Below are positions 6,798 to 16,400 of a DNA stretch of 63,339 nt, in pieces. The stretch comes from Paraburkholderia sp. CNPSo 3272. Lineage in GTDB: Bacteria > Pseudomonadota > Gammaproteobacteria > Burkholderiales > Burkholderiaceae. The first letter of the stretch is position 1. Each line of letters begins with the position of its first letter. Under the pieces are notes generated by a model. That model saw nothing but the letters and a program-made list of their open reading frames with translations, did no database searches and was not told the origin of the DNA. The DNA is taken from assembly GCF_024206495.1 (NCBI RefSeq), contig NZ_JAMBPQ010000041.1:1-63339 (forward strand), read 5' to 3'. A program made the translations under genes and the position numbers.

Positions 6798-7697
6798 TCA
6801 GAACAGCGGCTTGCCAATCGAGTTCGGGAAAATGTCGTCGAAATAGATATGGGCTTGTACCAGTATCCCTGTGTGCGTGCCGGTCGCGCGATTGACGGGA
6901 ATCTGTGCTTCGATGCCGAACTGCCCGTAGCGATTGATCCAGATGACGCCGGGGTTGATTGTGCCCGTTGTCTGTCCTGAGCACGCGCCAGCCGTGCAGG
7001 TGCTCATGGGGAATTCGACGACGGGAATCAGGTTGCTGAACGGCTGGGGCAGCCCGAGATCCTTCACCTGCTGCTGCAGGTACGGAATGCTGTACTGCAG
7101 CGTCAGGCCCCAGCCGAGCGAGTTCGGCCCCTGGTCCGATGACGCGGTCGTCAGGTTCGGGCCGATCGTGCCGGTGATGGCGAGCGGCCGCAGGTAGCCG
7201 AGCGACGCGGGCAGGTCGCCGAAGCCCTTGCCGAAATAGACGGTCGGGGTGAAGGTCGAAAACGAGTTCGCGACCGATTTGGCGCCGGTGCCGCCGAGCG
7301 TGGCAAGCAGCCCGACCGACGCCATGAACTCGTGCTGCGGGTTCGCATAGACGAGATATTTGACGCCGAGCGTGAAATTGTCCCAGCCCTTCGCGTTGCC
7401 GTCCGGCGAGTTCAGGCTCGCGTAGTTGCTCGCGACGCTGAGCGCGAGATTCTTCGTGATCAGCTTGTCCCACTCGTACGACACCGTGTTGACGTTCATG
7501 TCGTTGCCGTTGCTGTCGGGCGTCTTGATGTGGCCGTACTCCAGGTTGAATTCATCGCCGACGCCGGGGTCGTCGACCGCCATCGTGGCCGGAAAGACAC
7601 GGTCGCCGACCACCGCGTGGGCCGACGCATCGACTGAAACCAGGCACGGCGCAAGCGCGCACAGCGCTGCGGCACCCCGTTGGAGATTGGTTCGCAT
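6798..7697 (-). CDS. Predicted outer-membrane beta-barrel protein of the copper cluster
   Basis: This 299-residue protein has a signal peptide ending near SAHA and then alternating hydrophobic/polar strands with many aromatic and glycine residues. Features such as YGHIKTPDSNGNDMNVN and NPGVIWINRYGQFGIEAQI fit a transporter-like outer-membrane family that I cannot name exactly. A CTAGAC-type pair of cysteines (STCTAGACSG) sits in one loop. It ends 17 nt before copC and shares its direction, so it is probably first in that operon. The function is unknown; metal or small-molecule passage is a guess from context. Confidence 0.65.
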   Translation of the reverse strand: MRTNLQRGAAALCALAPCLVSVDASAHAVVGDRVFPATMAVDDPGVGDEFNLEYGHIKTPDSNGNDMNVNTVSYEWDKLITKNLALSVASNYASLNSPDGNAKGWDNFTLGVKYLVYANPQHEFMASVGLLATLGGTGAKSVANSFSTFTPTVYFGKGFGDLPASLGYLRPLAITGTIGPNLTTASSDQGPNSLGWGLTLQYSIPYLQQQVKDLGLPQPFSNLIPVVEFPMSTCTAGACSGQTTGTINPGVIWINRYGQFGIEAQIPVNRATGTHTGILVQAHIYFDDIFPNSIGKPLF

Positions 7698-7826
7698 GTC
7701 CAGATCCTGATCGAATTGTGGTGAAGACGCCCTCGCGCCGTGGCAGGCTGGCGCAAAGCAGGCGCGCGCCAGCGCAGCGATGCCGTTCACCGGCATCGCC
7801 ACATTGGCTGGAAACGTCTGCGAGGA

Positions 7827-8219
7827 TCAGGACGAGGCGGGCGGAGCGCGCGGCTGAGCCGGCGTCATCACCGTGTACGGGCGGAACGCAGCTGTGACGA
7901 GGGGGACAGGAAAGAAGGGGCGCTGCGGCGCGACGCTCGATGTGACGGCCAAGCCAGGCAAGGCTGGCGAGTGAGCGAACAGTGCGCAATACGGGCACGC
8001 GTCGCACAGCGACGATGAATCGGAGCCATGGAGGTGCCCGGCATGGGCATCGCACGCAACCTCAACAGCCAGTTGAGGGTGATGGGCATGATGGGCGTGA
8101 TGCTCGACGCCGCCATGCGCGCGGCGCAGCACCTGGGACACCGTAGGGGCGACCACGCTCAGCAGGATGGCAAGCATCCCGAGCCAGGCACCCATCTTCC
8201 GACGGTGGCGGTTGAGCAT
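7827..8219 (-). CDS. DUF2946-family protein
   Basis: The 130-residue product has an N-terminal hydrophobic segment (GAWLGMLAILLSVVAPTV), a histidine-rich loop (VEHHAHHAHH, HAGHLHG) and the family hallmark CDACPYCALF. DUF2946 proteins usually sit beside copper genes or TonB-dependent receptors, as here. The protein is probably membrane-anchored with a metal-binding periplasmic face. No strong ribosome site precedes the ATG at 8219; ATG at codon 9 is an alternative. It shares the direction of the copper genes, 129 nt upstream of them. Confidence 0.75.
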   Translation of the reverse strand: MLNRHRRKMGAWLGMLAILLSVVAPTVSQVLRRAHGGVEHHAHHAHHPQLAVEVACDAHAGHLHGSDSSSLCDACPYCALFAHSPALPGLAVTSSVAPQRPFFPVPLVTAAFRPYTVMTPAQPRAPPASS

Positions 8220-8646
8220 GGCGAATCGACGACGTAAAAATGTGCAGAGGAACGGCTGAACCGACGCTGCTCGTCAGCGGCGGCGAGTCATCGCGCGGCC
8301 AGTTTGCAGCAGGCAGCGCGATGACTAGGTGGCCGAGCGTACCAAATCTCTCGCCTGGCGGGAGATTCCCCATCGCATAGCGGCAATTTTGCGCTACCGG
8401 TCAGTTGAGGTATGGCGAGACGCCGCTCGCCGAACCTTGGCAAGTGCGGCATCTCCTCCGCCGTCACGGTCAAGTCACGTCCCCATGTTTCCATCTATTT
8501 CGGTTTCCTATCGGTCGCCTCGGAAACGATGGCGGCCCGACTCCAGGACCTGATCGAGCGATCCACGAAAGCGGGCGCAACGGTGGTCAATCAAAAGTGA
8601 GCACGCCCTTCCCTCCGCTCGGATGGCGCCACACGGGGATTGTCAA
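8220..8646. other. Intergenic between divergent metal genes
   Basis: No gene is supported. A plus-strand frame ending at 8600 and a minus-strand frame at 8288-8494 are open but show no recognisable protein and no good ribosome site. The only clear regulatory signal is the operator that follows. Confidence 0.4.
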
Positions 8647-8676
8647 TCCATTGTGTTACGTTATAACATTGCAGCG
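8647..8676. promoter_or_regulatory. Zur-like operator
   Basis: The 15-bp core TGTTACGTTATAACA (8654-8668) is a near-palindrome matching the Zur consensus half-sites (TGTTATA). It lies 89 nt before the TonB-dependent receptor start. Zinc-bound Zur would repress the receptor operon. One half-site has two mismatches. Confidence 0.6.
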
Positions 8677-8756
8677 GTGGCGCGCCATTGCTCGATAGAT
8701 CGACGGCGCGTCGTTGCCTGACAAAAGGCGCGTCCACACGAAATCACAACAAGACA

Positions 8757-11108
8757 ATGAACCGCTCGCTGATATCGCAGGCCGGTATGATGCTGCTCGC
8801 CTGTACGTTTTGCACCCGCTCGATCGCTGCCAGTGGCGATGCCGCGCTTGCCGGCACGGTGGCCGACGCTCAGGGCCACGCGCCCGCCCATGTCCAGATC
8901 TCGCTCCAGGATGCCAGCGGCACAATAGTCGCCAAGACGACGGCTGACGCCAGCGGCCACTTCCGGCTCGCGGACATCGCGCCCGGCACCTACGCCGTCA
9001 ACGTGGAGGCGACGGGCTACGGCACCGTCACACGCGTCGCGACGGTGACACAGGGACAGGCGCCCGAGCCGGTCGCTGTCGTGCTCCAGAAAGACTCCAC
9101 ACTCGACATCACCGTCAACGCGCAGCGCCTTGACCGCGCCCGCAACGGTCTCCTGCCCGAAGTGGGTGCGAGCGTCTACCGGATCACGCAGGCCGACATC
9201 GACTCGTCGCCGCAAGGCGCGAACACGCCGCTCAACCAGGTTCTGCTGCAGGCGCCCGGCGTCGCCAACGATTCCTACGGTCAACTCCACGTGCGCGGCG
9301 ATCACGCGAACCTACAGTACCGCCTCAACGGCATCATCATTCCCGAGCCGATCAGCGGCTTCGGGCAATCGCTCGATACTCGGATCATCGACCAGGTGAA
9401 TCTCGTGACGGGTGCGCTGCCGGCTCAGTACGGCTATCGCACGGCGGGCATCGTCGACATCCGCACCAAGTCCGGCGACAGCGGCAACGGCGGCACGATT
9501 GACGTGTACGGCGGCAGTCACCAGACAATCCAGACGAGCGCCGATGTGTTCGGCTCCAGCGGCCCGTTCAGCTATTACTTCGCCGGTTCGCTCGGCCAGA
9601 ACAATCTCGGCATCGAGGCGCCCACCTCGGACGGCAGCCCCCTGCACGACCACACGCGCCAGGGCAACGGTTTCGGCTACATGTCGTACCTGCTCAACCC
9701 GCTCACGCGCGTGAGTGTGATGTTCGGCACCGCAAGCAACCAGTTCCAGATTCCGAATACGCCGGGGCTCGCCCCCGTCTACACGCTGAACGGCCAGTCC
9801 ACGTTCGACTCGGCGAACCTCAACGAGACCCAGTCGGAGCTGAACAACTTCGCGGTGGTGGCGCTGCAGGGCACCAACGGAGGTGCGCTCGACTACCAGG
9901 TGGCGCTCTTTACGCGCTACACGCGCACCAAGTTCAATCCGGACCCAGTCGGCGACCTCATTTTCAATGGCGTCGCATCTGAGGACTTCCACAGCAACCA
10001 GGCGAATGGCGTTCAGGCCGATTTCACCTACCGGCTCAATGATCAGCACACGCTGCGCGCGGGTCTCATGTTCCAGCAGGAGCATGCCGTGTTCGACAAC
10101 ACCGTGTCCGTGTTTCCCGTCGACGCGAACGGCAATCAGACCTCCGACCAGCCACTCACGATTCAGGATGCCAACAGCAAAACAGGCTCTCTGTATAGCC
10201 TCTACGTGCAGGATGAGTGGAAGATCACGCCGAAGCTGACACTCAACTATGGTCTGCGTTACGACCGCATGGACGAGTATGTGCAGGCCGGACAACTGAG
10301 CCCGCGCGTCGGACTCGTGTATCAGCCGTCCAACGCGACGACCCTGCACGCCGGTTACGCGCGCTACTTCACGCCACCCGCGTTCGAACTCGTGTCCGAC
10401 TCCACGGTCAGCAAGTTCAACGGCACGACGAACCAGAGCCCGACCTCGCAGAACGATCCCGTGAAGCCCGAGCGCGCCGATTACTTTGACATCGGCATTA
10501 CGCAGCGCCTCACCTCTAGCCTGACCGTTGGACTCGACGCGTACTACAAGCGCGCCAGCGATCTGCTCGACGAGGGGCAATTCGGCACCGCGCTTATCTT
10601 CACGCCATTCAATTACCAGTACGGTCGCGTCTACGGCGTGGAGTTCACGTCGAGCTACCACCAGGACAATGTGACGGCCTATCTGAATGTCGCATTCAGC
10701 CGCGCGCAGGGCAAGAACATCGAATCGGCGCAGTTCAATTTTGGCGCCGACGAACTGGCTTACATTGCAAACCATTGGGTCTACCTCGATCACGATCAGC
10801 GCGTTACCGCCTCGTTCGGCGGCACCTACTCCCTGGGCCAGACGACTCTCACCACAGATGCGATCGTTGGCAGCGGCCTGCGCAGCGGTTTTGCGAATAC
10901 CGGGCGTCTGCCCTGGTATGCGCAGGTCAACGTCGGTGTGATCCAGCATTTCAGCGAACCGCTGGTCGGCAGCTTCGACGCGCGGCTCGTGCTGCTCAAT
11001 GCCTTCGGCCGCGTCTACCAACTGCGTGACGGATCCGGCATCGGCGTGGGTGCGCCGCAGTATGGCCCGCAGCGAGCGATCTACGCCGGCATTACCAAGC
11101 ACTTCTGA
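8757..11108 (+). CDS. TonB-dependent receptor, probably for zinc or a metal chelate
   Basis: The 783-residue protein has a signal peptide (residues 1-24), a carboxypeptidase-regulatory-like beta domain (about 30-110), a plug (about 120-240) and a large barrel ending in the terminal aromatic GITKHF. The start at 8757 (MNRSLISQAG) is preferred because the signal peptide begins there; upstream codons are unlike one. No strong ribosome site is visible. ExbB, ExbD and TonB genes follow directly, so the receptor has a dedicated energising complex. The Zur-like operator suggests zinc acquisition. The substrate itself is inference. Confidence 0.88.
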   Translation: MNRSLISQAGMMLLACTFCTRSIAASGDAALAGTVADAQGHAPAHVQISLQDASGTIVAKTTADASGHFRLADIAPGTYAVNVEATGYGTVTRVATVTQGQAPEPVAVVLQKDSTLDITVNAQRLDRARNGLLPEVGASVYRITQADIDSSPQGANTPLNQVLLQAPGVANDSYGQLHVRGDHANLQYRLNGIIIPEPISGFGQSLDTRIIDQVNLVTGALPAQYGYRTAGIVDIRTKSGDSGNGGTIDVYGGSHQTIQTSADVFGSSGPFSYYFAGSLGQNNLGIEAPTSDGSPLHDHTRQGNGFGYMSYLLNPLTRVSVMFGTASNQFQIPNTPGLAPVYTLNGQSTFDSANLNETQSELNNFAVVALQGTNGGALDYQVALFTRYTRTKFNPDPVGDLIFNGVASEDFHSNQANGVQADFTYRLNDQHTLRAGLMFQQEHAVFDNTVSVFPVDANGNQTSDQPLTIQDANSKTGSLYSLYVQDEWKITPKLTLNYGLRYDRMDEYVQAGQLSPRVGLVYQPSNATTLHAGYARYFTPPAFELVSDSTVSKFNGTTNQSPTSQNDPVKPERADYFDIGITQRLTSSLTVGLDAYYKRASDLLDEGQFGTALIFTPFNYQYGRVYGVEFTSSYHQDNVTAYLNVAFSRAQGKNIESAQFNFGADELAYIANHWVYLDHDQRVTASFGGTYSLGQTTLTTDAIVGSGLRSGFANTGRLPWYAQVNVGVIQHFSEPLVGSFDARLVLLNAFGRVYQLRDGSGIGVGAPQYGPQRAIYAGITKHF

Positions 11109-11135
11109 TCATTTCATGCGTAAAGGAGTCCTATC

Positions 11136-11729
11136 ATGAACGAATGGAACGGTATTGTCGAAACGCTGCGGCTCGGCGGCTGGGTCATTTACCCGTTGAG
11201 CCTGCTGGCGATCTTCGCACTCGCCATCACGTTCGACCGGATGTACGTCTGGTGGCGCTACGCCCGAATGCCGCGTGATGGCGCCGTACGCGCACTGCCG
11301 GACGAACATGTGCTGCGGCGCGTGGACATGCTGTTCGACGACAGCAGCATGCCCATCTGGCGTATCGAGGGGCAGGTCGAAACGGCCGCTTCGCAGATCG
11401 AGCGCGAGATGGGCCGCGGTCTGTGGCTGCTCGAAACGATCGTGACCGCTGCGCCGCTGCTGGGATTGCTTGGCACGATCGTCGGCATGATGCATTCGTT
11501 CCGACTGATCGGCGGCGATGGCCTCGTCAGCCCTTCGGGCGTGTCGGGGGGTGTGGCCCAGGCCCTGGTTGCCACCGCCATCGGTCTCGTGATCGCACTG
11601 ATCGCACTCTTTGCGTTCAACTATTTTTCGCGTCGCGTCGACCGGCTCATGGATGAAGTCGAGACTTTCGCGAACGGCCGCATCGGCGACCTGCGCCTCG
11701 CCCGCGAACGCTCCGGTGCGGCGTCATGA
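11136..11729 (+). CDS. exbB: ExbB/TolQ-type proton channel subunit
   Basis: This 197-residue protein has three membrane helices. The conserved channel segments are visible: TAAPLLGLLGTIVGMMHSF and the third helix ALVATAIGLVIALIALFAF. It uses the proton gradient with ExbD to drive TonB. AAGGAG precedes the ATG at 11136. The gene follows the receptor by 27 nt and overlaps exbD by four bases (ATGA), so the four genes form an operon. It is shorter than E. coli ExbB at the N-terminus, as is common for dedicated copies. Confidence 0.9.
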   Translation: MNEWNGIVETLRLGGWVIYPLSLLAIFALAITFDRMYVWWRYARMPRDGAVRALPDEHVLRRVDMLFDDSSMPIWRIEGQVETAASQIEREMGRGLWLLETIVTAAPLLGLLGTIVGMMHSFRLIGGDGLVSPSGVSGGVAQALVATAIGLVIALIALFAFNYFSRRVDRLMDEVETFANGRIGDLRLARERSGAAS

Positions 11730-12124
11730 AGCTCAGACGTTCACGCACGTCGAGACGTGGCCGCATCGAGATCATCCCGATGATCGATGTGATGTTCTTT
11801 CTGCTCGCCACGTTCATGCTGACGACACTGGCGATGCAGCGGCTCGACGCGGTCCATATCGATCTGCCCCGAGGACAAGCGCAGCCGATGCAGATTGACC
11901 GGCCGCTCACCATCTCCGTGAATCGCGCCGACCAGATCTTCGTGAACCAGCAGCCCGTTCGCCTCGATGAAGTGCGCGCGGTGGTGACGAACCTGCTCCG
12001 AAAGGACGGGAGTATTGTCGTAGCCGCAGACGACGGCGCTTCGCATGGTGTGGTCGTGGGAGCAATACTCGAAGCGCGCAAGGCGGGCGCCGAACATTTT
12101 CTCGTTGCCGTGCATCGTGAGTAG
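11726..12124 (+). CDS. exbD: ExbD-type proton channel subunit
   Basis: The 132-residue protein has one N-terminal membrane helix with the essential aspartate in IPMIDVMFFLLATFML, then a periplasmic domain of about 90 residues. It partners ExbB. The start overlaps the exbB stop. The end overlaps the probable tonB start by eight bases, so expression of the three is tightly linked. Confidence 0.9.
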   Translation: MKLRRSRTSRRGRIEIIPMIDVMFFLLATFMLTTLAMQRLDAVHIDLPRGQAQPMQIDRPLTISVNRADQIFVNQQPVRLDEVRAVVTNLLRKDGSIVVAADDGASHGVVVGAILEARKAGAEHFLVAVHRE

Positions 12125-12848
12125 CGAATCGCTGTTATGCCGCAACCACAACGTGCGTCGCTTTATCGTTGCCGCGTTGGTGGCAGCGATAGCGTGGTTG
12201 TTCTTCCTTGCGCATCTGCGCTTGCTCATGGGCTCCGGGCGGCCCGCAGCGCCCCCGCAGGCGATTGAACTGCAGGTCGTGGAACTCCCGTACGCGCCAC
12301 GTGCAAGCGAAACGCCACCCCGCAACGTCCGGCTCGATGCGCCCACCGCGCCTCACGGCGCGCCCCGCGTGCAACGGCAGCCGCAGGTGGCGCGCAGCAG
12401 CGCGGCGCATCATGCCCGCGAGCTTCCGCCGCGACGCCCGGCGCCCGAGGCTCCGCAAGGCGCGACAGCCACGCAGCAAGATTCACCCGCAACGCCCGCG
12501 TCAAAATCCGCATCTGCCCAGGGCGCTGACACGCGGCAGTCCGGCACCCAATCGAACGCCGGCGGTCCAAGCGGGCCCGTCAGCCAGCAGGCCCGGCTGC
12601 TCTCGCAACCCTTGCCCGAAGTCCCCGACGATCTTCGAGACCAGGCCTTTCAGGCCGTCGCCGTTGTACGCTTCGCCGTCCATGCGGACGGTACGTTCGA
12701 TATCGAACTGGTGAAGCCCACGCAAAATCCGCGGCTGAATCAGATTCTGCTTGCCACGCTGCGGCAGTGGCGCTTTTTCCCGGCAATTGAGAACGGTCGG
12801 CCCGTCGAGAGCCATCAGGACGTTCGCGTCCACTTCAACGTGAATTGA
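12117..12848 (+). CDS. tonB: TonB-family energy transducer
   Basis: The 243-residue protein has a membrane anchor (FIVAALVAAIAWLFFLAHL), a proline/alanine/serine-rich spacer (about 40-155) and a C-terminal TonB domain (VVRFAVHADGTFDIEL, then LLATLRQWRFFPA). I take GTG at 12117 as start because it overlaps exbD; GTG at 12153 is possible. It carries energy from ExbB/ExbD to the receptor encoded three genes upstream. The usual arginine- and lysine-rich proline repeats are reduced, consistent with a dedicated TonB. Confidence 0.88.
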   Translation: MSSESLLCRNHNVRRFIVAALVAAIAWLFFLAHLRLLMGSGRPAAPPQAIELQVVELPYAPRASETPPRNVRLDAPTAPHGAPRVQRQPQVARSSAAHHARELPPRRPAPEAPQGATATQQDSPATPASKSASAQGADTRQSGTQSNAGGPSGPVSQQARLLSQPLPEVPDDLRDQAFQAVAVVRFAVHADGTFDIELVKPTQNPRLNQILLATLRQWRFFPAIENGRPVESHQDVRVHFNVN

Positions 12849-12849
12849 T

Positions 12850-13015
12850 GCGCCGGAACGCGTCCGCACGATACCAGCCCAGCCGGCAACCCATTGCCAG
12901 ACATTGCCCCCCATGTCGTAGAGAACGTCGAACAGATTCATGTCATAGAGACCCGCGTTGTAGCCACAGGTAGAGTCCGGCCGCGTCTGCGCACGCAGGA
13001 ACGCCACGGACATGT
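12850..13015 (-). pseudogene. Fragment of a formylglycine-generating-enzyme (SUMF1) domain gene
   Basis: Minus-strand translation gives DSTCGYNAGLYDMNLFDV followed by LYDMGGNVWQWVAGW. This matches the family signature (GLYDMxGNVWEW) with its spacing. Only about 55 codons remain; the upstream end dissolves into AT-rich DNA and the downstream end into the tonB 3' region. Two tyrosine-aspartate-methionine blocks suggest an internal duplication or rearrangement. It is a dead remnant. Confidence 0.55.
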
Positions 13016-13469
13016 TCAGACGGAATATATTTTTTGGATAACCCAACTTTCTGGACTCCAAATCGTTATCTAACGAATCACGCGAGGCCAGTTTGGTCAG
13101 TCAAACGTGCTTTTTATAGGATTGCTATTCTGTTTATCGCTTCTGAATATGCCGATTGGATTATTTTAAAGTGTCTACAGCGCAGGAGATTGGCGTCGCA
13201 AATCGCTCGCCGGTACTTTCAGGACGCGCATAAAGCGAACTGTTCGACCAAAAAATGCGTCGCGGGAAATTGCAGTGAAGCGTCTTCCCATTAGTAATGA
13301 TTTGTAGTATTTGGTCTATAGCTTTCGCTGCAGTTGTTCGGCACCGAAGAATTGTGGTCGCCGGAACGTGGAGACAGGGTTTGAGGCCTGAAAATCCGCT
13401 TTTTTAGTGCTCCTCATTCATGCCCTTCCGCGCTACCGGTATTTGCCGCGGCGTCCTTTGGAGTGCGAG
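13016..13469. other. AT-rich intergenic region before the autotransporter
   Basis: The base composition between about 13025 and 13320 is clearly lower in GC than the neighbours. Short frames occur, but none has coding features. Together with the enzyme remnant on its left, this suggests a junction of acquired DNA. The promoter of the autotransporter should be here; I could not fix it. Confidence 0.4.
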
Positions 13470-16400
13470 ATGTATAAAAAGGGGCACTACAGCAACAAGC
13501 GGTGCAGGTATCGTTCCGGAATGCATCATGTTTCACGCCTTCACGAGAGGCGTCTGCGCGTCATCCCCGCGTCCGTCAGCGCATGGCTCGCGCTGTGCGC
13601 CGCGACGTCGGTCCACGCGCAAGACCAGATCATTATTGGCCCCGGCAACTACGGCTATTCCCAGAAGTTCAATAACATAAGTGGCCTGATCGTTGGCTCA
13701 ACGACGATCGACCCTCGACCGCCGTATCCCGCGCAGTTGGGCGGCGCTGGCGTGACTGTCGAACCGAAGGGCTCTGCCGTCATCGACCCTGATGCCGGTT
13801 CGCAGCCCGGCAATGTCACGATCTATTCGCATTATGTGAGCGGTGCGCCGAACGATGGCCTGTACGTCTCGGGCGGCACGCTGACAATCAATGGCAGCAG
13901 CCACGGCTACGGCACCTACGTCTCGACCGACGGGCAACAGGTGCACGGCATATACGCGCCGTATTCCGGCTCCGCGACGATTCCGACCACGCTTGACGCC
14001 ACCAATCTCTATATCACGACGGCGGGCAATTCAGCCGACGGCATTCGAGCCTACGGCACCACTTTTGGCGCACCAGTGATCACGCTGCGCGATTCCTCGA
14101 TCACCACGTCAAGCGGTTTCACGAGTGCCTATGGCGTGCGGGCCTATCCGTATTCCGGCACTGTCGGCCCGACGATCAATCTCATCAACACCAAAGTAAG
14201 CGCGCTGGGTACGTCGACGTATGGCATCGCCTCTTCGGCGTCCACTATCAATCTCACCAACGGCTCGGTGTCGACCGTCGCGCCCAGCGCCTACACCACC
14301 TACATCTACAACGCCTCGACGCTCACCGCAAATGGCACGCTTTTCGCCTCAAGCGGCGCATCGGGTATCGGGCTCTACGAGAGCGGCGCCTCGACGGCAG
14401 CACTGATGAACGCGCAGTTCTCGACCACGGGCGACAATGCGCACGGCATCTATGACACGGCGTCCACGCTCGCCGCGCAGGGTGGCTCGATCAAGACCAC
14501 GGGCTCGGGTGCGCTCGGAATCTGGCTAACAAACGGCGCAACGGCGACACTCAACGGCACGGGAATCTCAACGGGCGGTGCGACTGCTTACGGCATCTAC
14601 CTGGGCAACAGCGCCAGTCTCGACATGCAGGGCGGCGGCGTGACGACCGCGGGCGGGACGGCGCACGGAGTCTGGGTCACGAGCGGCAGCACCGCCTCGA
14701 TCGAAGGCGTGACGATCAGCACGAGCGGAACGACTGCGCGCGGGGTTTATGTCAACGGCGCGGGGTCGAGCGCGACGCTGACGAACGACCAGATCTCGAC
14801 GACGGGCAGCCAGAGTTACGGCGTCCATGGCACGACGGACGCGATCGTGACGATCCAGGGCGGTAGTGTCTCGACGACCGGGCCGAGTGCGTATGCGACG
14901 TGGTTCGCCAATACCGTGCAGGCCACGCTGAATGGCACCGCAATCAGCAGCATGGGCAGCAACGCCTATGGCCTGCTCGTTGGCGGCCTCAGCGCGAGTG
15001 CCAGCGCCACCGGTGTCACGATCAAGACCACGGGCGCCGGTGCCGCGGGCTACTACGTCTGGACGACGGGTATCTTGCAGGCTTACGGCGGCAGTGTGTC
15101 GACGAGCGGAGCGAACGCGGCTGGCGTAGTCGTCGACGGGCTGTCAAGCGCGACACTTGCTCGCGACGCGAGCGGCGCGGGCACGAGCGTGACGACGAGC
15201 GGCAGCGGTTCGCACGCGGTGCGCGTCACCAACGGCGGCACGCTGAGCGCAACCGGCGCATCCCTGCACGCGACGGGCGACAACAGCAACGGCGTCTATC
15301 TTTCGGGTGCCGCAACGGCGTCCGTAGCGGCAAACTCCAATGCCGACACGCCACCCGCCACGCCGAGTGCAACGCTGGCCGCCGCGTTTCCCATTGTGCG
15401 CGCGGCGGCGCCCCTGGAATACGTTGCGCTCGCCAACACGACGGTGCAGGCGGACAAGGGCGCGGGCATCCTTGTCGCGGGCGGGGTGGCCAACGTGTCG
15501 CTCACGGGGTCCACAGTCACCGGCGCGAGCGCAGCGCTCGATGCCACGACGGCCTCGGTATCCTCGGCGCTCAGCGTCAACGCGGACAGCTCGACGCTCA
15601 ACGGCGCCGTGCTGACCGACACGGGCAGCACGACCACACTAAATCTCGCGAATTCGAGCCGCTGGAACGTGACCGGCGACTCCACGGTCACGACGCTGGC
15701 GAACGCGAACAGCCTGATCGACTTCGAGCCGTCGCCGGCCCTTGGCTCGGCGCCGACTTCCGCGTCCTCGTATCGCGTGGTCAATGTGAGCGGCAACTAC
15801 AGCGGTGCGCAGGGCACAGTCGCCGTGAATACGTGGCTCAATGCGGGCGGTTCGTTGAGCGCGCAATCTACGGATCGTCTGCTCATCGCGGGCAATGCAT
15901 CGGGTGTCACTTATGTCGATGTAAAACCGGTCCCGGGCAGCCCAGGCGGCCTCACAGCGCCGACCGGCGTGATCGGCCCCAGCGAGGGCATCTCGGTCGT
16001 GCAGGTCGCGGGTAGTTCGACACAGGGTGCTTTCCGGCTCGCGGGCGGCTACGTCGTCGCTCCGGAAAGCCCTTACGAATATGCGCTCTATGCGTATGGC
16101 CCTCAGTCCTCGCACGGGGGCGCCGAAGACGCGCAGCAACTCGTCGGCAGCGGCGGCAGCCATTGGGATTATCGCCTGCAGAGCGTTTATGTAACACCGG
16201 ATGGGCCCGTCGACCCCGTCGACCCCGGCCAAGGACCGTTGCCACCCTCGCCCGCTCCTGAAGAAGATGTGCAGATCCCATCCAATGCACGCCCGGCCGT
16301 GGCTCCGCAGGTGGCAGCGTATCTGGCCGCTCCGGCCGCATTCCTTTACTCAGGTCTGGTCGACATAGACTCGTTGCATCGCCGCCTTGGCGAGATCCGC

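Noticed and set aside
5507..6817. Longer CopD form starting at 6817
   Set aside because: The added N-terminus overlaps copC completely and is unlike any CopD; the ATG at 6412 follows the copC stop by 2 nt.
9312..11102. 596-codon open frame on the minus strand
   Set aside because: It is antisense to the TonB-dependent receptor, with biased R/V/E/A composition and no motif.
14160..15300. CRISPR-like regular repeats
   Set aside because: The periodicity comes from coding repeats of the autotransporter passenger; unit length and sequence vary and there are no constant spacers.
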